Shown in pieces: positions 44,658-53,390 of a stretch of 64,000 nucleotides of DNA (position 1 is its first letter; each line of letters begins with the position of its first letter). Made by a program: the position numbers and the translations under genes. The notes under the pieces are model-generated. The model saw only the letters and a list, made by a program, of their open reading frames with translations. It was not told where the DNA came from and searched no databases. Source of the stretch: Mesorhizobium sp. B4-1-3 (GTDB lineage Bacteria; Pseudomonadota; Alphaproteobacteria; Rhizobiales; Rhizobiaceae); NCBI RefSeq assembly GCF_006439355.1, contig NZ_VFTG01000003.1:186001-250000 (forward strand). The letters are read 5' to 3'.

Positions 44658-45698
44658 ATGAAAGCCGTCGTGTTCGAGAAATTCGGCGAGGCGCCGACGA
44701 TCCAGACCGTGCCCGATCCGAAGCCGGCCGCCGACGGCGTGGTCATCAAGGTCGAGGCGACCGGTCTTTGCCGCAGCGATTGGCACGGCTGGATGGGCCA
44801 TGACGACGGCATCACGCTGCCGCATGTCCCCGGCCATGAACTTGCCGGCGTCGTCGTCGCCGCCGGCAAGCAGGTCAGCCGCTGGAAGGCCGGCGATCGC
44901 GTCACAGTGCCCTTCGCCGTCGGCTGCGGCCGCTGCTACGAATGCACCTCAGGTAACCATCAGGTCTGCGAGCACCAGTCCCAGCCGGGTTTCAACGCCT
45001 GGGGCTCGTTCGCCGAATATGTCGGCATCGAGCATGCCGACACTAACCTCGTGCGCCTGCCGGAGGAGATGGAATTCGCCACCGCAGCCAGCCTGGGCTG
45101 CCGCTTCGTCACTTCGTTCCGCGCCATCGTCGACCAGGGCCGGGTGACGCCCGGCGAATGGGTGGCGGTGCATGGCTGCGGCGGCGTCGGTCTGTCGGCG
45201 ATCATGATCGCCAGCGCCATGGGCGCCAATGTGATCGCCATCGACCTCACCGAGGAGAAGCTGGAATTCGCCAGGAAGATCGGCGCGGTGGCGACGATCA
45301 ACGCCTCGACGACGCCGAACGTGGTCAAGGCCGTCAAGCAGATCACCAATGGCGGCGCGCATATGTCGATGGACGCGCTGGGACATCCCACCACATCGTT
45401 CAACTCGATCTCGAACCTGCGCCGTCGCGGCCGCCACGTTCAGGTCGGGCTGATGCTGGGCGAGCATGCCCGCCCGCAAGTGCCGATGGACAAGGTGATC
45501 GCCTTCGAGCTCGAAATCCTCGGCAGCCACGGCATGCAAGCCTACCGCTATTCCGCGATGATGGAGATGATCCGCACCGGCAAGCTCAAACCCGAATTGC
45601 TGGTGGGCAAGAAGATCAGCCTAGATGAGGCGCCTGCCGCGCTGATGGGGATGGGCGGCTTCGAGGGGATAGGCATCGGCGTGGTGACGACGTTCTGA
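44658..45698 (+). CDS. Zinc-dependent alcohol dehydrogenase family protein
   Basis: 346 residues of medium-chain dehydrogenase. Catalytic zinc ligands are Cys in [11 protein letters not shown] and His-Glu in PGHELAG; the structural-zinc cysteines are in [16 protein letters not shown]. The cofactor motif is [17 protein letters not shown]. The aspartate in AIDLTEEK suggests NAD rather than NADP. GGGAG precedes the ATG at 44658. It is a single-gene unit of unknown alcohol substrate. Its stop is immediately followed by a copy of the palindromic repeat. Confidence 0.9.
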   Translation: MKAVVFEKFGEAPTIQTVPDPKPAADGVVIKVEATGLCRSDWHGWMGHDDGITLPHVPGHELAGVVVAAGKQVSRWKAGDRVTVPFAVGCGRCYECTSGNHQVCEHQSQPGFNAWGSFAEYVGIEHADTNLVRLPEEMEFATAASLGCRFVTSFRAIVDQGRVTPGEWVAVHGCGGVGLSAIMIASAMGANVIAIDLTEEKLEFARKIGAVATINASTTPNVVKAVKQITNGGAHMSMDALGHPTTSFNSISNLRRRGRHVQVGLMLGEHARPQVPMDKVIAFELEILGSHGMQAYRYSAMMEMIRTGKLKPELLVGKKISLDEAPAALMGMGGFEGIGIGVVTTF

Positions 45699-45742
45699 GC
45701 AATTCCAGAAAAAGTGTGAAACGGTTTTCCGTCCGGAATTGC
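45699..45742. repeat. Short palindromic intergenic repeat, copy 2
   Basis: Same element as at 9626-9667: GCAATTCC at the left, GAAAAAGTG and CGGTTTTCC in the middle, GGAATTGC at the right, 44 bases. It fills most of the gap between two convergent genes, where it can serve as a transcript end. Confidence 0.7.
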
Positions 45743-45763
45743 GTCAAAGCAAATTAGAGGTGC

Positions 45764-46627
45764 TTACCGCGCGAACTTCTTCGCCCCGAAAACGCAGGCT
45801 ACGACGCCGAGCGTGACGACCACCATCATCGGGCTGACCTTTTCGTGCAGCAGGCTCGCCGCCAGTGCCAGGCCGAAGAAGGGCTGCAGCAATTGCAGCT
45901 GCCCGACTGCGGCGATGCCGCCTTGCGCGAGGCCGCGGTACCAGAACACGAAGCCGATCAGCATGCTGAACAGCGAGACATAGCCAAGGCCGATCCAGGC
46001 CCCGGAGCCGATGGCCGCAAAGGATGGCGGCAGCGTCGCGAAACTCAACGCCAGCATGACCGGCAGCGATAGCGCCAGCGCCCAGCAGATCACCTGCCAG
46101 CCGCCGAGCTTGCGCGACAGCTTGGCCCCCTCGGCGTAGCCCAGCCCGCAGACGATGATGGCGCCAAGCATCAGGCCGTCGCCGACCGGCGACGCGGTCA
46201 CGCCTTGCGCCAGCGCAAAGCCGGCGACCAGAGCGCTGCCCAGGCACGAGAACAACCAGAATGCCGGGCGCGGACGGTCGCCGCCGCGCAGCACGCCGAA
46301 GATGGCGGTCGCCAGCGGCAGCAGGCCGACAAAGATGATCGAATGCGCCGAAGTGACATGCTTCAACGCCAGCGCCGTCAGCAACGGGAAGCCGACCACG
46401 ACACCCAGCGCGACGACGGCCAGCGAGATCAGGTCGCCGCGCTCCGGACGCTTCTCGCGGAATAGCAGCAGCATCGCGATACCGAGCAGACCGGCGATCG
46501 CCGCCCTGGCCGCCGTCAGGAAGGTCGGGTCGAAGTCCATCACCGCCACCCGCGTCGCCGGCAGCGACCCGCTGAAGATCAGCACCCCGATGAAGCCGCT
46601 GAGCCAGCCGTCGAAACTCTTTTCCAT
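45764..46627 (-). CDS. EamA/DMT-family transporter
   Basis: 287 residues with ten predicted helices in two EamA repeats (FIGVLIFSGSLPATRVAV at the start; IGLGYVSLFSMLIGFVFWYRGL in the second). DMT proteins of this type export amino acids or metabolites. The ATG at 46627 follows GGAGCGGATC; longer frames run into the divergent promoter. It is divergent from a MocR-type regulator, a common pairing in which the regulator senses an amine or vitamin B6-related ligand and controls the transporter. Confidence 0.87.
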   Translation of the reverse strand: MEKSFDGWLSGFIGVLIFSGSLPATRVAVMDFDPTFLTAARAAIAGLLGIAMLLLFREKRPERGDLISLAVVALGVVVGFPLLTALALKHVTSAHSIIFVGLLPLATAIFGVLRGGDRPRPAFWLFSCLGSALVAGFALAQGVTASPVGDGLMLGAIIVCGLGYAEGAKLSRKLGGWQVICWALALSLPVMLALSFATLPPSFAAIGSGAWIGLGYVSLFSMLIGFVFWYRGLAQGGIAAVGQLQLLQPFFGLALAASLLHEKVSPMMVVVTLGVVACVFGAKKFAR

Positions 46628-46688
46628 GATCCGCTCCGTTTGCGCTTCCGTACCGGCGCGGGCCATGGTGTTGCCAGATACAATGGAG

Positions 46689-46708
46689 TACAGTTCCACA
46701 AAACTGTA
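46689..46708. promoter_or_regulatory. Dyad in the EamA/MocR divergent promoter
   Basis: TACAGTT-N6-AACTGTA is a perfect 7-bp inverted repeat, 21 bases before the MocR start and 62 bases before the EamA start. A further half-like AGTACAG lies at 46724-46729, next to the MocR ATG. MocR proteins often control themselves and the divergent neighbour from such sites. The factor is inferred. Confidence 0.5.
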
Positions 46709-46729
46709 ATGGTCGGCAGAGAAGTACAG

Positions 46730-48148
46730 ATGGACGCATCAGGCCCAAATGCCAGTGGCGCCACCCTCGTCGAAACCGTCATGGCGGCAATCCGCCAGCG
46801 CATCGCGGCCCGCACGCTGACGCCCGGCGCCCGCCTGCCGTCGATACGGGCCATGGCCAAATTCATGCAGGTGTCGAAGTCGACCGTGGTCGAGGCCTAT
46901 GAGCGCCTTGCGGCGGAAGGCACGATCCGTTCGCGGCCCGGCTCCGGTTTCTACGCCGCCGGCCAGCTTGCGCCATTGTCGCTGGCCGAGATCGGCCCTC
47001 GGCTTGACCGCGCCGTAGACCCCCTCTGGGTATCGCGGCAGTCGCTCGAAGCGGGCGAGGAGATGCTGAAGCCCGGCTGCGGCTGGCTCCCGGCGTCCTG
47101 GATGCCGCAGGCCGCCTTGCGCCGGGCGCTGCGCGCCGCTGCCCGCGCGGACGACGTGGCGCTTGCCGACTACGGCACGCCGCTTGGCCTGCCGCCGCTT
47201 CGCCAATTGCTGGCAAGGCGCATGGCCGAGCATGGCGTCGAGGTCTCGCCGGACCAGATCATGCTGACCGACTGCGGCACCCAAGCGATCGACCTTTTGT
47301 GCCGCTTCCTGATCGAGCCCGGCGACGCGGTCCTGGTCGACGATCCCTGTTATTTCAACTTTCACGCCCTGCTGCGCGCCCATCAGGCCAAGGTGGTCGG
47401 TGTGCCTTACACCTCTTCGGGGCCGGACATCGAGCTCTTCGCGGAGGCGCTCGCCGAGCACCGGCCGCGCCTCTACATCACCAATTCCGGCATCCATAAC
47501 CCCACCGGCGCGATCCTGTCGCCGGTCACCGCGCATCGGCTGCTGAAGCTCGCCGACCAGGCGGACCTCACCATAGTCGAGGACGATATCTTCGCCGACT
47601 TCGAGCACAACCCTGCTCCGCGGTTCGCGGCCTTCGACGGACTGCAGCGCGTCGTCCAGATCGGCTCCTTCTCCAAGACGCTGTCGGCTTCGATACGCTG
47701 CGGCTTCATCGCGGCGCCGGCCGACTGGATGGAAGGCCTGACCGATCTCAAGATCGCCACGACCTTCGGCGGCACCCGGCTGTCAGCCGAACTGGTGCTG
47801 ACTCTGTTGAAGGACGGCAGTTACCGAAAACATGTCGAGCAGTTGCGCACACGCCTGTCGCGCGCCATGGCCGAAACCGCCGGCAGGCTGAAGGCGATGG
47901 GCATCACGCCCTGGATCGACCAGCCCGCCGGCATGTTCCTCTGGTGCCGCCTGCCCGACGGCATCGACGCGGCGGAAGTCGCGCGTCATGCGCTTTCGGA
48001 CAATGTCGTGCTGGCGCCCGGCAATGCCTTCAGCCTGTCGCATAGCGCCGGCCGCTTCATGCGCTTCAACGTCGCGCAATGCGCCGACGAACGTATTTTC
48101 ACCGTCTTGGAAAGAGCGGTTACGGCGTCCCGCCGCAAACTTGTTTAG
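46730..48148 (+). CDS. MocR-type GntR/aminotransferase-like PLP regulator
   Basis: 472 residues. The N-terminal GntR winged helix (ARTLTPGARLPSIRAMAKFM, VSKSTVVEAYERLAAEG, SRPGSGFY) is fused to a type I aminotransferase domain. The PLP lysine is in SFSKTLSASIRCG, with DDPCYFNF and NSGIHNPTGAI as other cofactor contacts. MocR proteins are transcription factors rather than aminotransferases. ATG at 46730 is chosen since the frame upstream crosses the operator-like dyad. It probably regulates the divergent EamA transporter. Confidence 0.9.
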   Translation: MDASGPNASGATLVETVMAAIRQRIAARTLTPGARLPSIRAMAKFMQVSKSTVVEAYERLAAEGTIRSRPGSGFYAAGQLAPLSLAEIGPRLDRAVDPLWVSRQSLEAGEEMLKPGCGWLPASWMPQAALRRALRAAARADDVALADYGTPLGLPPLRQLLARRMAEHGVEVSPDQIMLTDCGTQAIDLLCRFLIEPGDAVLVDDPCYFNFHALLRAHQAKVVGVPYTSSGPDIELFAEALAEHRPRLYITNSGIHNPTGAILSPVTAHRLLKLADQADLTIVEDDIFADFEHNPAPRFAAFDGLQRVVQIGSFSKTLSASIRCGFIAAPADWMEGLTDLKIATTFGGTRLSAELVLTLLKDGSYRKHVEQLRTRLSRAMAETAGRLKAMGITPWIDQPAGMFLWCRLPDGIDAAEVARHALSDNVVLAPGNAFSLSHSAGRFMRFNVAQCADERIFTVLERAVTASRRKLV

Positions 48149-48201
48149 GCTCTGCTAGCAGGCTTCTGATCAGGCCGGCCTTCCTGAATGTCGGCTAATG
48201 T

Positions 48202-48696
48202 CTAGGCCCGTTTCTTTCGGCGCTCGTACATCATTACCAGCGTCTCGGCGGTCAGCGCCGGCTTCTGTTCCCCTTCGATCTCGACGGTGTTGGCTGCCTT
48301 CATCAGATACTGGCCGGGGCCGAGATCCTCCATGGAAAGCAGCGTGGTGCGCAACCGGATGCGCGCTCCGGCCTTGACCGGCGCCAGGAAGCGTACCTTG
48401 TCGAAGCCGTAGTTGAAGGCGGCCTGGGTGTTCTCCGGCACGATGCCCATCTCCAGCGCCAGCGCGCCGATGATCGACAAGGTCAGATAACCATGCGCGA
48501 TCGTGGTGCGGAACGGACTCTGCCGTTTCGCCCGCTCTGGATCGACATGGATCCACTGATGGTCGCCCGTGCATTCGGCGAACTGGTCGATGCGCTGCTG
48601 GTCGACCGTCGTCCAGTCGGACACGCCGAGCTCCTGCCCGGACATCGTGCGCAACTGTTCGAAGGTCGGCGGCGTCCTCGGCCGTGTTTCCGTCAT
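48202..48696 (-). CDS. MaoC-family dehydratase ((R)-specific enoyl-CoA hydratase-like)
   Basis: 164 residues, one hot-dog domain, with the hydratase-2 active-site motif in FAECTGDHQWIHVDPERA (Asp and His) and SPFRTTIAHGYLTLS. Proteins like this hydrate enoyl-CoA to (R)-3-hydroxyacyl-CoA, supplying PHA synthesis, or act in other acyl-CoA routes. The ATG at 48696 has GGGAAAG upstream. The next gene upstream on the same strand encodes a phasin (gap about 175 bases), which supports a PHA link. Confidence 0.85.
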   Translation of the reverse strand: MTETRPRTPPTFEQLRTMSGQELGVSDWTTVDQQRIDQFAECTGDHQWIHVDPERAKRQSPFRTTIAHGYLTLSIIGALALEMGIVPENTQAAFNYGFDKVRFLAPVKAGARIRLRTTLLSMEDLGPGQYLMKAANTVEIEGEQKPALTAETLVMMYERRKKRA

Positions 48697-48871
48697 TCCG
48701 GCTTTCCCATCACTCTTGCTGTCTCCCGACCATGAGCGGCGGCCTCTGTCAATTCGCCGCCTCGCAATTTTCGCCGGTAGAGTTGATGCTTTTAGGGCAG
48801 GCCGAGAACGCTCAAGCGCTTGCGCCGGTTGCATCGCATGTCGGTCTATGATGGGCCGAACGCCGGACAGC

Positions 48872-49294
48872 CTATTTCTTTTCGTAGCCGGCGCGGATTT
48901 CCGCCATCGCATTCCTGATCCGGTCGCGCAGGATCTCGACCGATTCGGTGCTGGATTTACGCACAAGGTCAGCCACTTCGCTGGCATTCTTCAGCGTCGT
49001 CTCGAACGACCTGCGGGCAAATTCGGCCTGCTTGCTCATCAGCTCCTGCGGATTGCCCGGCGTCTGGTAGTTCTGCGCCATCCGCGTGATTTCATTCAAG
49101 GCGTTCTGCACCATCTCATGCTGCCTCGCGAGCACCGAGGAGGCGCCGGCCGCACCTGCTCGCGCCGACTTTTCCAAGGCTTCGAGGTTCTTGCGATGAT
49201 GATCCAGAATCGCATCGACATTCGGCAGCTTGAGGTCGCGGCCGAACTTGCTGAACATGTCGAGAAAGGAGTCCGACTCCGGTTGTTTTGCCAT
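48872..49294 (-). CDS. Phasin family protein
   Basis: 140 residues, all helical and without a signal peptide, with the phasin-2 pattern: FSKFGRDLKLPNVDAILDHH, then NLEALEKSARAG, ALNEITRMAQNYQTPGNPQE and SFETTLKNASEVADLVRKSS. Phasins coat polyhydroxybutyrate granules and keep them dispersed. GGGAGG lies just before the ATG at 49294. Located upstream of the MaoC hydratase; no PHA synthase is in the window. Confidence 0.85.
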   Translation of the reverse strand: MAKQPESDSFLDMFSKFGRDLKLPNVDAILDHHRKNLEALEKSARAGAAGASSVLARQHEMVQNALNEITRMAQNYQTPGNPQELMSKQAEFARRSFETTLKNASEVADLVRKSSTESVEILRDRIRNAMAEIRAGYEKK

Positions 49295-49359
49295 GCTGTG
49301 CCTCCCTGCCGGTCGCCATGCGGCGCCCTTGAAGGAGAATAGTGCTCCTTGGGCCAGCG

Positions 49360-50655
49360 TCAATTGACCAGGAAAAGCCGTTCCGCCGTGTAGAGCGCCA
49401 GCCCGGCTAGCCCGCCGATGATCATGCCGTTGAAACGGATATATTGCAGGTCCTTGCCGATATTCGTCTCGATCAACCGCGTCAGCTGCGCCAGGTCCCA
49501 GCGCTTGACCTGGTCGGCGATGAACGTCGATACGCCGCTCTTCTGGGTTTCCACGAACGAGGCTAGCGCCACGACAAAGCCCTGGTTCATGTCGGCCCTG
49601 ATCTGCGCGTCGTCGGCCAGATGCCTGCCGACCTCGACGAACATGTTGGCGAGGTGCTCGCGGATCGTCGAATTCGGCGCATTGGCGTCCTGTTCGATGA
49701 ACAGGCGCAGGCTTGTCCATGCATCGCCGGCCAGCGCCCTCACCTCCGGACGGCCCAAAAAATCGCGCTTCAGCTTCTCGGCGCGCCTTGCATATTGCTT
49801 GGAGGTCCTGAGCCGTTCGATGAAGCCAAGTACGAAACCGTCGAATTCGGCGCGCATCGGATGGTTGGGATCGGCCCTCACCTCGTCGAGCAGCGAGCCT
49901 GCCGAAGCAACGATCTTCTTCAAAAGATAGGCATCGGCGCGAAACAGGTTGAACAGCGACGGCAATTCCTCGCGGATCTTTTCGCGCATCGTCGCCAGCG
50001 CCTGCTCGTCGTTGAGGAAGCGGCCGACGACCCGGGTGAATTCATCGAAGAGCTTCTGGTGGCGACGATCGTCGGTCAGCGCCGACAAAAGATCCGCCGC
50101 AAGCGGCGCCAGCGGCACCTTCTCGATCTGCTCCAGCATACGGCTGGTGACGAAGTCGCGCAGGCCGGATTGCTCCACCGCCGTCAGCGTCTGCGGCACC
50201 AGCCGGGCGACGAATCGCGACAGGCCGGCGGCGCGCTCGGCATCCCCTAGCCAATCTGCGACCAAGGCGGCGAAGTCCACCTCGGCGAGCTTTTCGCGCA
50301 CCGGTTCCGGCGCCAGGAAATTGGCCTCGATGAAGCGGCCGAGATTGTCGGCGATGCGGTGCTGGTTTTCCGGAATGATTGCGGTGTGCGGGATCGGGAG
50401 TCCCAGCGGCCGCCTGAACAGCGCCACCACGGCATACCAGTCGGCGATGCCGCCGATCGTCGCCGCCTCGGCGAAGGCAGCAACGAAGCCGAGCCACGGA
50501 TAGGTTCCCTGGAAGGATTTCGCCAAAGCGAAGACGAGGATGCAGAGCGCGAGCGTTGCGGCGGCAACGAATTTGGTCCTGCGCAATGCCGCGAGCTTCG
50601 CCTGCGCGTCGGCATCGAATCGAACCGGCGCGAGGGCCGGAGCTGATTGTGACAT
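49360..50655 (-). CDS. DUF445 domain membrane protein
   Basis: 431 residues. Two hydrophobic helices near the N-terminus (FVAAATLALCILVFALA; WLGFVAAFAEAATIGGIADWYAVVALF) carry the DUF445 signature GGIADWYAVVALFRRPLG. A long helical cytoplasmic region follows, then a C-terminal helix (FNGMIIGGLAGLALYTAERLF). DUF445 proteins have no settled function. Two ATGs are possible, 50655 and 50679; the latter has GAGG very close, the former AGGA somewhat far. It is a single-gene unit whose promoter region faces rirA. Confidence 0.85.
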   Translation of the reverse strand: MSQSAPALAPVRFDADAQAKLAALRRTKFVAAATLALCILVFALAKSFQGTYPWLGFVAAFAEAATIGGIADWYAVVALFRRPLGLPIPHTAIIPENQHRIADNLGRFIEANFLAPEPVREKLAEVDFAALVADWLGDAERAAGLSRFVARLVPQTLTAVEQSGLRDFVTSRMLEQIEKVPLAPLAADLLSALTDDRRHQKLFDEFTRVVGRFLNDEQALATMREKIREELPSLFNLFRADAYLLKKIVASAGSLLDEVRADPNHPMRAEFDGFVLGFIERLRTSKQYARRAEKLKRDFLGRPEVRALAGDAWTSLRLFIEQDANAPNSTIREHLANMFVEVGRHLADDAQIRADMNQGFVVALASFVETQKSGVSTFIADQVKRWDLAQLTRLIETNIGKDLQYIRFNGMIIGGLAGLALYTAERLFLVN

Positions 50656-50771
50656 GGAAAGGCCGTTTCCTGTTTGCATCCGCCTCTATCTAGTGGCTGC
50701 GCCCCTAAAACGCTTGCTCGAAGCTTGGGGAGGCATCCGGCCGTCTATCCGCACCGGCATGCACAAAAAGT

Positions 50772-50818
50772 TGACAACATTGTTCAGCTATGTACCGGTC
50801 CAGTCTGGAATTGTTCCA
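50772..50818 (+). promoter_or_regulatory. IRO-type box and dyad upstream of rirA
   Basis: TGA-N9-TCA at 50772-50786 matches the published iron-responsive operator pattern bound by RirA, and within it ACAACATTGT is close to palindromic. Twenty bases on, TGGAATTGTTCCA (50806-50818) is a perfect 5-bp-arm dyad. Both lie 50-95 bases before the rirA start, so rirA probably represses itself when iron is sufficient. The TTGACA at 50771-50776 could also be a -35 element. Confidence 0.6.
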
Positions 50819-50865
50819 AACTATGGGCCATATTCGGCTCAAGCTAATATTTCCATGAGGATACC

Positions 50866-51327
50866 ATGCGGCTCACGCGCCAGACCAATTATGCGATGCG
50901 CATCCTGATGTATTGCGCCGCAAATACCGACAGGCTGAGCCGCATCCCCGAGATCGCCGCCGCCTATTCGGTGTCCGAGCTGTTCCTGTTCAAGATCCTG
51001 CAGCCGCTGGTCGAGGCTGGCCTGGTCGAAACCGTGCGAGGCCGCAATGGCGGCGTGCGCCTGGGTCGCCCGGCCGAGCAGATCAGCCTGTTCGATGTCG
51101 TGCGCGTCACCGAAGAGAGCTTCGCCATGGCCGAGTGCTTCGAGAATGACGCGGCCGAATGCCCGCTGGTCGACAGCTGCGCCCTGAATTCGGCGCTGCG
51201 CGAGGCGCTCAACGCCTTCTTCGCCGTGCTTTCCCGCTACACGATCGCCGATTTGATCGCCGCGCGCCCGAATGTCCGCAGCCTGCTCGGCATCGACCTT
51301 CTGGAGCAGCGCGCGCCAGCGGCGTAA
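50866..51327 (+). CDS. rirA: Rhizobial iron regulator RirA (Rrf2 family)
   Basis: 153 residues, nearly the sequence expected of rhizobial RirA: MRLTRQTNYAMRILMYCAAN, RIPEIAAAYSVSELFLFKIL, VETVRGRNGGVRLG and ISLFDVVRVTE. Cysteines at 91, 99 and 105 (AECFENDAAECPLVDSC) are the three ligands of the [4Fe-4S] cluster. With iron, cluster-bound RirA represses iron-uptake genes; when iron is low the cluster decays and repression is lost. Its neighbours, the hmu haem-uptake genes, are probable targets, and IRO-type boxes are present at both promoters. Confidence 0.96.
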   Translation: MRLTRQTNYAMRILMYCAANTDRLSRIPEIAAAYSVSELFLFKILQPLVEAGLVETVRGRNGGVRLGRPAEQISLFDVVRVTEESFAMAECFENDAAECPLVDSCALNSALREALNAFFAVLSRYTIADLIAARPNVRSLLGIDLLEQRAPAA

Positions 51328-51367
51328 TCGCGCCTTGGCGGCTTGGTTCCCGAGGAGCGCCGCCGCC

Positions 51368-51437
51368 CATGACTTCGTCATTCCAGGGCGGAGCAAGGAG
51401 CGCAGCGACGCAGCGCAGACCATAGAATCCCGTGACG
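51368..51437. repeat. Degenerate Mesorhizobium-type intergenic repeat
   Basis: The stretch runs from CATGACTTCGTCATTCCAGGG through GGAGCAAGGAGCGCAGCGAC to CATAGAATCCCGTGACG. Its imperfect end arms (ATTCCAGGG / CCATAGAAT) and A/G-rich middle resemble a repeat I remember between many Mesorhizobium genes, whose arms there are ATCCTAGGG / CCCTAGGAT. Only one copy is in this window, so the call rests on memory. It fills the gap between the convergent rirA and hmuV genes. Confidence 0.4.
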
Positions 51438-51488
51438 TTCGAGCATTGTGGCGATGCAGAACTGGAGCCGTTGGCTCTCAGCAAAGGC

Positions 51489-52277
51489 CTAGGCAGCAGA
51501 CTGCGGCAGCACGAACGGGGTATTCCCTGCCGGCAGCGCGCCGACCTTGAGCCTGCAGTCGAACACCTTCTCGATAAGTTCGTCGTTCAGCACATCCTTT
51601 GGCGTCCCGGCGGCGGCCAATTGGCCGCCATGCAGCACGAAAATCCGGTCGGCATACATGGCCGTCAGATTGAGATCGTGCAGGATCGCCACCACGCCGC
51701 CGTCGCGCCGGGCGAAATCGCGCGCGATGTTCATGATGATGAGCTGGTGCTTGACGTCGAGGCTGGAGACCGGCTCATCGAGGAAAAGATAACGCGGCCG
51801 CCCTTCGAGCACCGGCGCCCAGACCTGGCAGAGCACGCGGGCAAGCTGCACGCGCTGCTGCTCGCCGCCGGAAAGCTCCTGGTAGAAGCGGCCGGCGAAG
51901 CCGTCGAGGTCGACACGCGCCAGCGCCCGTTCCGGCAGCCGTGCATCCTCGCCGGGCAGCACGCCCGAGCGCCCGCCGATCAGGCCGAGGCGCACGATCT
52001 CGCGCACGGTGAAGGGAAAGGACAGCGCTGTCGATTGCGGCAGCACCGCGCGCAGCGTCGCCGCCTCGACCGGCTTCATGGCCGACAGGTCGCGGCCGTT
52101 GAGCGTGACGGTGCCGGTATAGGCAAGCTCACCGGTCAGCGCCTTGAGCAAAGTCGTCTTGCCGGACCCGTTCGGTCCGACGATGGCCGAGACCTCGCCG
52201 GGCCGCGCCGTAAAATCGACATGCGAGACGATGCGCTTGCCGCCGATCGCCACCGAGATGTTGCGTGCTTCGATCAT
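51489..52277 (-). CDS. hmuV: Haem ABC transporter ATP-binding protein
   Basis: 262 residues: Walker A GPNGSGKT at 34-41, signature LSGGEQQR, Walker B YLFLDEP, and the switch histidine in AILHDLN. It powers haem import through HmuU. It is the last gene of the hmuP-S-T-U-V operon, seven bases after hmuU, and converges with rirA. Confidence 0.94.
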   Translation of the reverse strand: MIEARNISVAIGGKRIVSHVDFTARPGEVSAIVGPNGSGKTTLLKALTGELAYTGTVTLNGRDLSAMKPVEAATLRAVLPQSTALSFPFTVREIVRLGLIGGRSGVLPGEDARLPERALARVDLDGFAGRFYQELSGGEQQRVQLARVLCQVWAPVLEGRPRYLFLDEPVSSLDVKHQLIIMNIARDFARRDGGVVAILHDLNLTAMYADRIFVLHGGQLAAAGTPKDVLNDELIEKVFDCRLKVGALPAGNTPFVLPQSAA

Positions 52278-52283
52278 GGCAAC

Positions 52284-53384
52284 TCACAAATCGACGACGC
52301 CGCGCTTGCGCAGCAGTATCCACAGGAAGAACGGCGCGCCGGCGACTGCGGTGACGATGCCGATCGGCAGTTCGGCGGGGGCGACGACGGTGCGGGCGAC
52401 CGCGTCGGCGATGAGAAGCAGCGATGCGCCGAGCAGCGCAGAGGCCGGCAGCAAATAACGGTTGTCGGGACCGATCGCCAGCCGCAGCACATGCGGCACG
52501 ACGATGCCGATGAAGCCGATGCCGCCGCTGACCGCGACCGATGCGCCGACCGCCGCCGACACGCCGACGATTGCCGTGTATTTCAGCCGTTGCACCGGAA
52601 TGCCGAGATGGCCGGCGGTCGCTTCGCCCAGCGCGAGCGCGTTGAGGCCGCGGGACAGGAACGGCATCGCGGCCAGCGCCAGTACGATCACCGGCCCGAC
52701 GGTGCCGATCTTCGGCCATGTCGCGCCAGCAAGCGAGCCGAGTTGCCAGAAGGTCAGGTCGCGCAGTTGCCGGTCGTCGGCCATGAAGATCAGGACACCC
52801 GTCAGCGCCATGGCAAGGGCGCTGATGGCGATGCCGGCAAGCAGCATCGTGGCGACCGACGTCCGTCCCTGGCGCGTTGCGATGGCGTAGAGCAGCAACG
52901 TCACCGCGAGCCCGCCGAAGAAGGCCGCGAGCGGCAAAGCGAGCGTGCCGAGTGCAAGCGTGACGGGCGCGAGCCATGTGGTGCCGAGCACGATGATCGC
53001 CACCGCGCCGAGGCTGGAGCCGGCGGAAACGCCGATCAGGCCGGGATCTGCCAACGGATTGCGGAACAGGCCCTGCATCACCGCGCCGCAAACGGCGAGC
53101 GCGGCGCCGATCAGCACGCCGAGCAGCACGCGCGGCATGCGGATGTCATAGACGATCAGCCGGTCGCGCGCCGCAAGCGCGCCATCCGACGGCACGGCGC
53201 CGGTAAACCAGTCGTGGATGACACGAACGGCGGACGCATCGGAAGCACCCGACGTCAGCGACATGAATACCGAAAGGGCCAGCGCCAGGCACAAAAGCGC
53301 TATGACGAACCTTGCCCACGCCGAACGGTCGCCATCGGCTGCCATCGCGCGGCTCGGCGCGCCTGCTATCGACTGTTCGGCCAT
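52284..53384 (-). CDS. hmuU: Haem ABC transporter permease (FecCD family)
   Basis: 366 residues with about ten membrane helices and FecCD/BtuC features: RMPRVLLGVLIGAALAVCGAVMQG, NPLADPGLIGVSAGSSLG and GGIGFIGIVVPHVLRLAIGPDNR, the coupling region that touches HmuV. It moves haem across the inner membrane. It is spaced six and seven bases from hmuT and hmuV, so all three are translated from one message. Confidence 0.94.
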   Translation of the reverse strand: MAEQSIAGAPSRAMAADGDRSAWARFVIALLCLALALSVFMSLTSGASDASAVRVIHDWFTGAVPSDGALAARDRLIVYDIRMPRVLLGVLIGAALAVCGAVMQGLFRNPLADPGLIGVSAGSSLGAVAIIVLGTTWLAPVTLALGTLALPLAAFFGGLAVTLLLYAIATRQGRTSVATMLLAGIAISALAMALTGVLIFMADDRQLRDLTFWQLGSLAGATWPKIGTVGPVIVLALAAMPFLSRGLNALALGEATAGHLGIPVQRLKYTAIVGVSAAVGASVAVSGGIGFIGIVVPHVLRLAIGPDNRYLLPASALLGASLLLIADAVARTVVAPAELPIGIVTAVAGAPFFLWILLRKRGVVDL

Positions 53385-53390
53385 CGCCGC

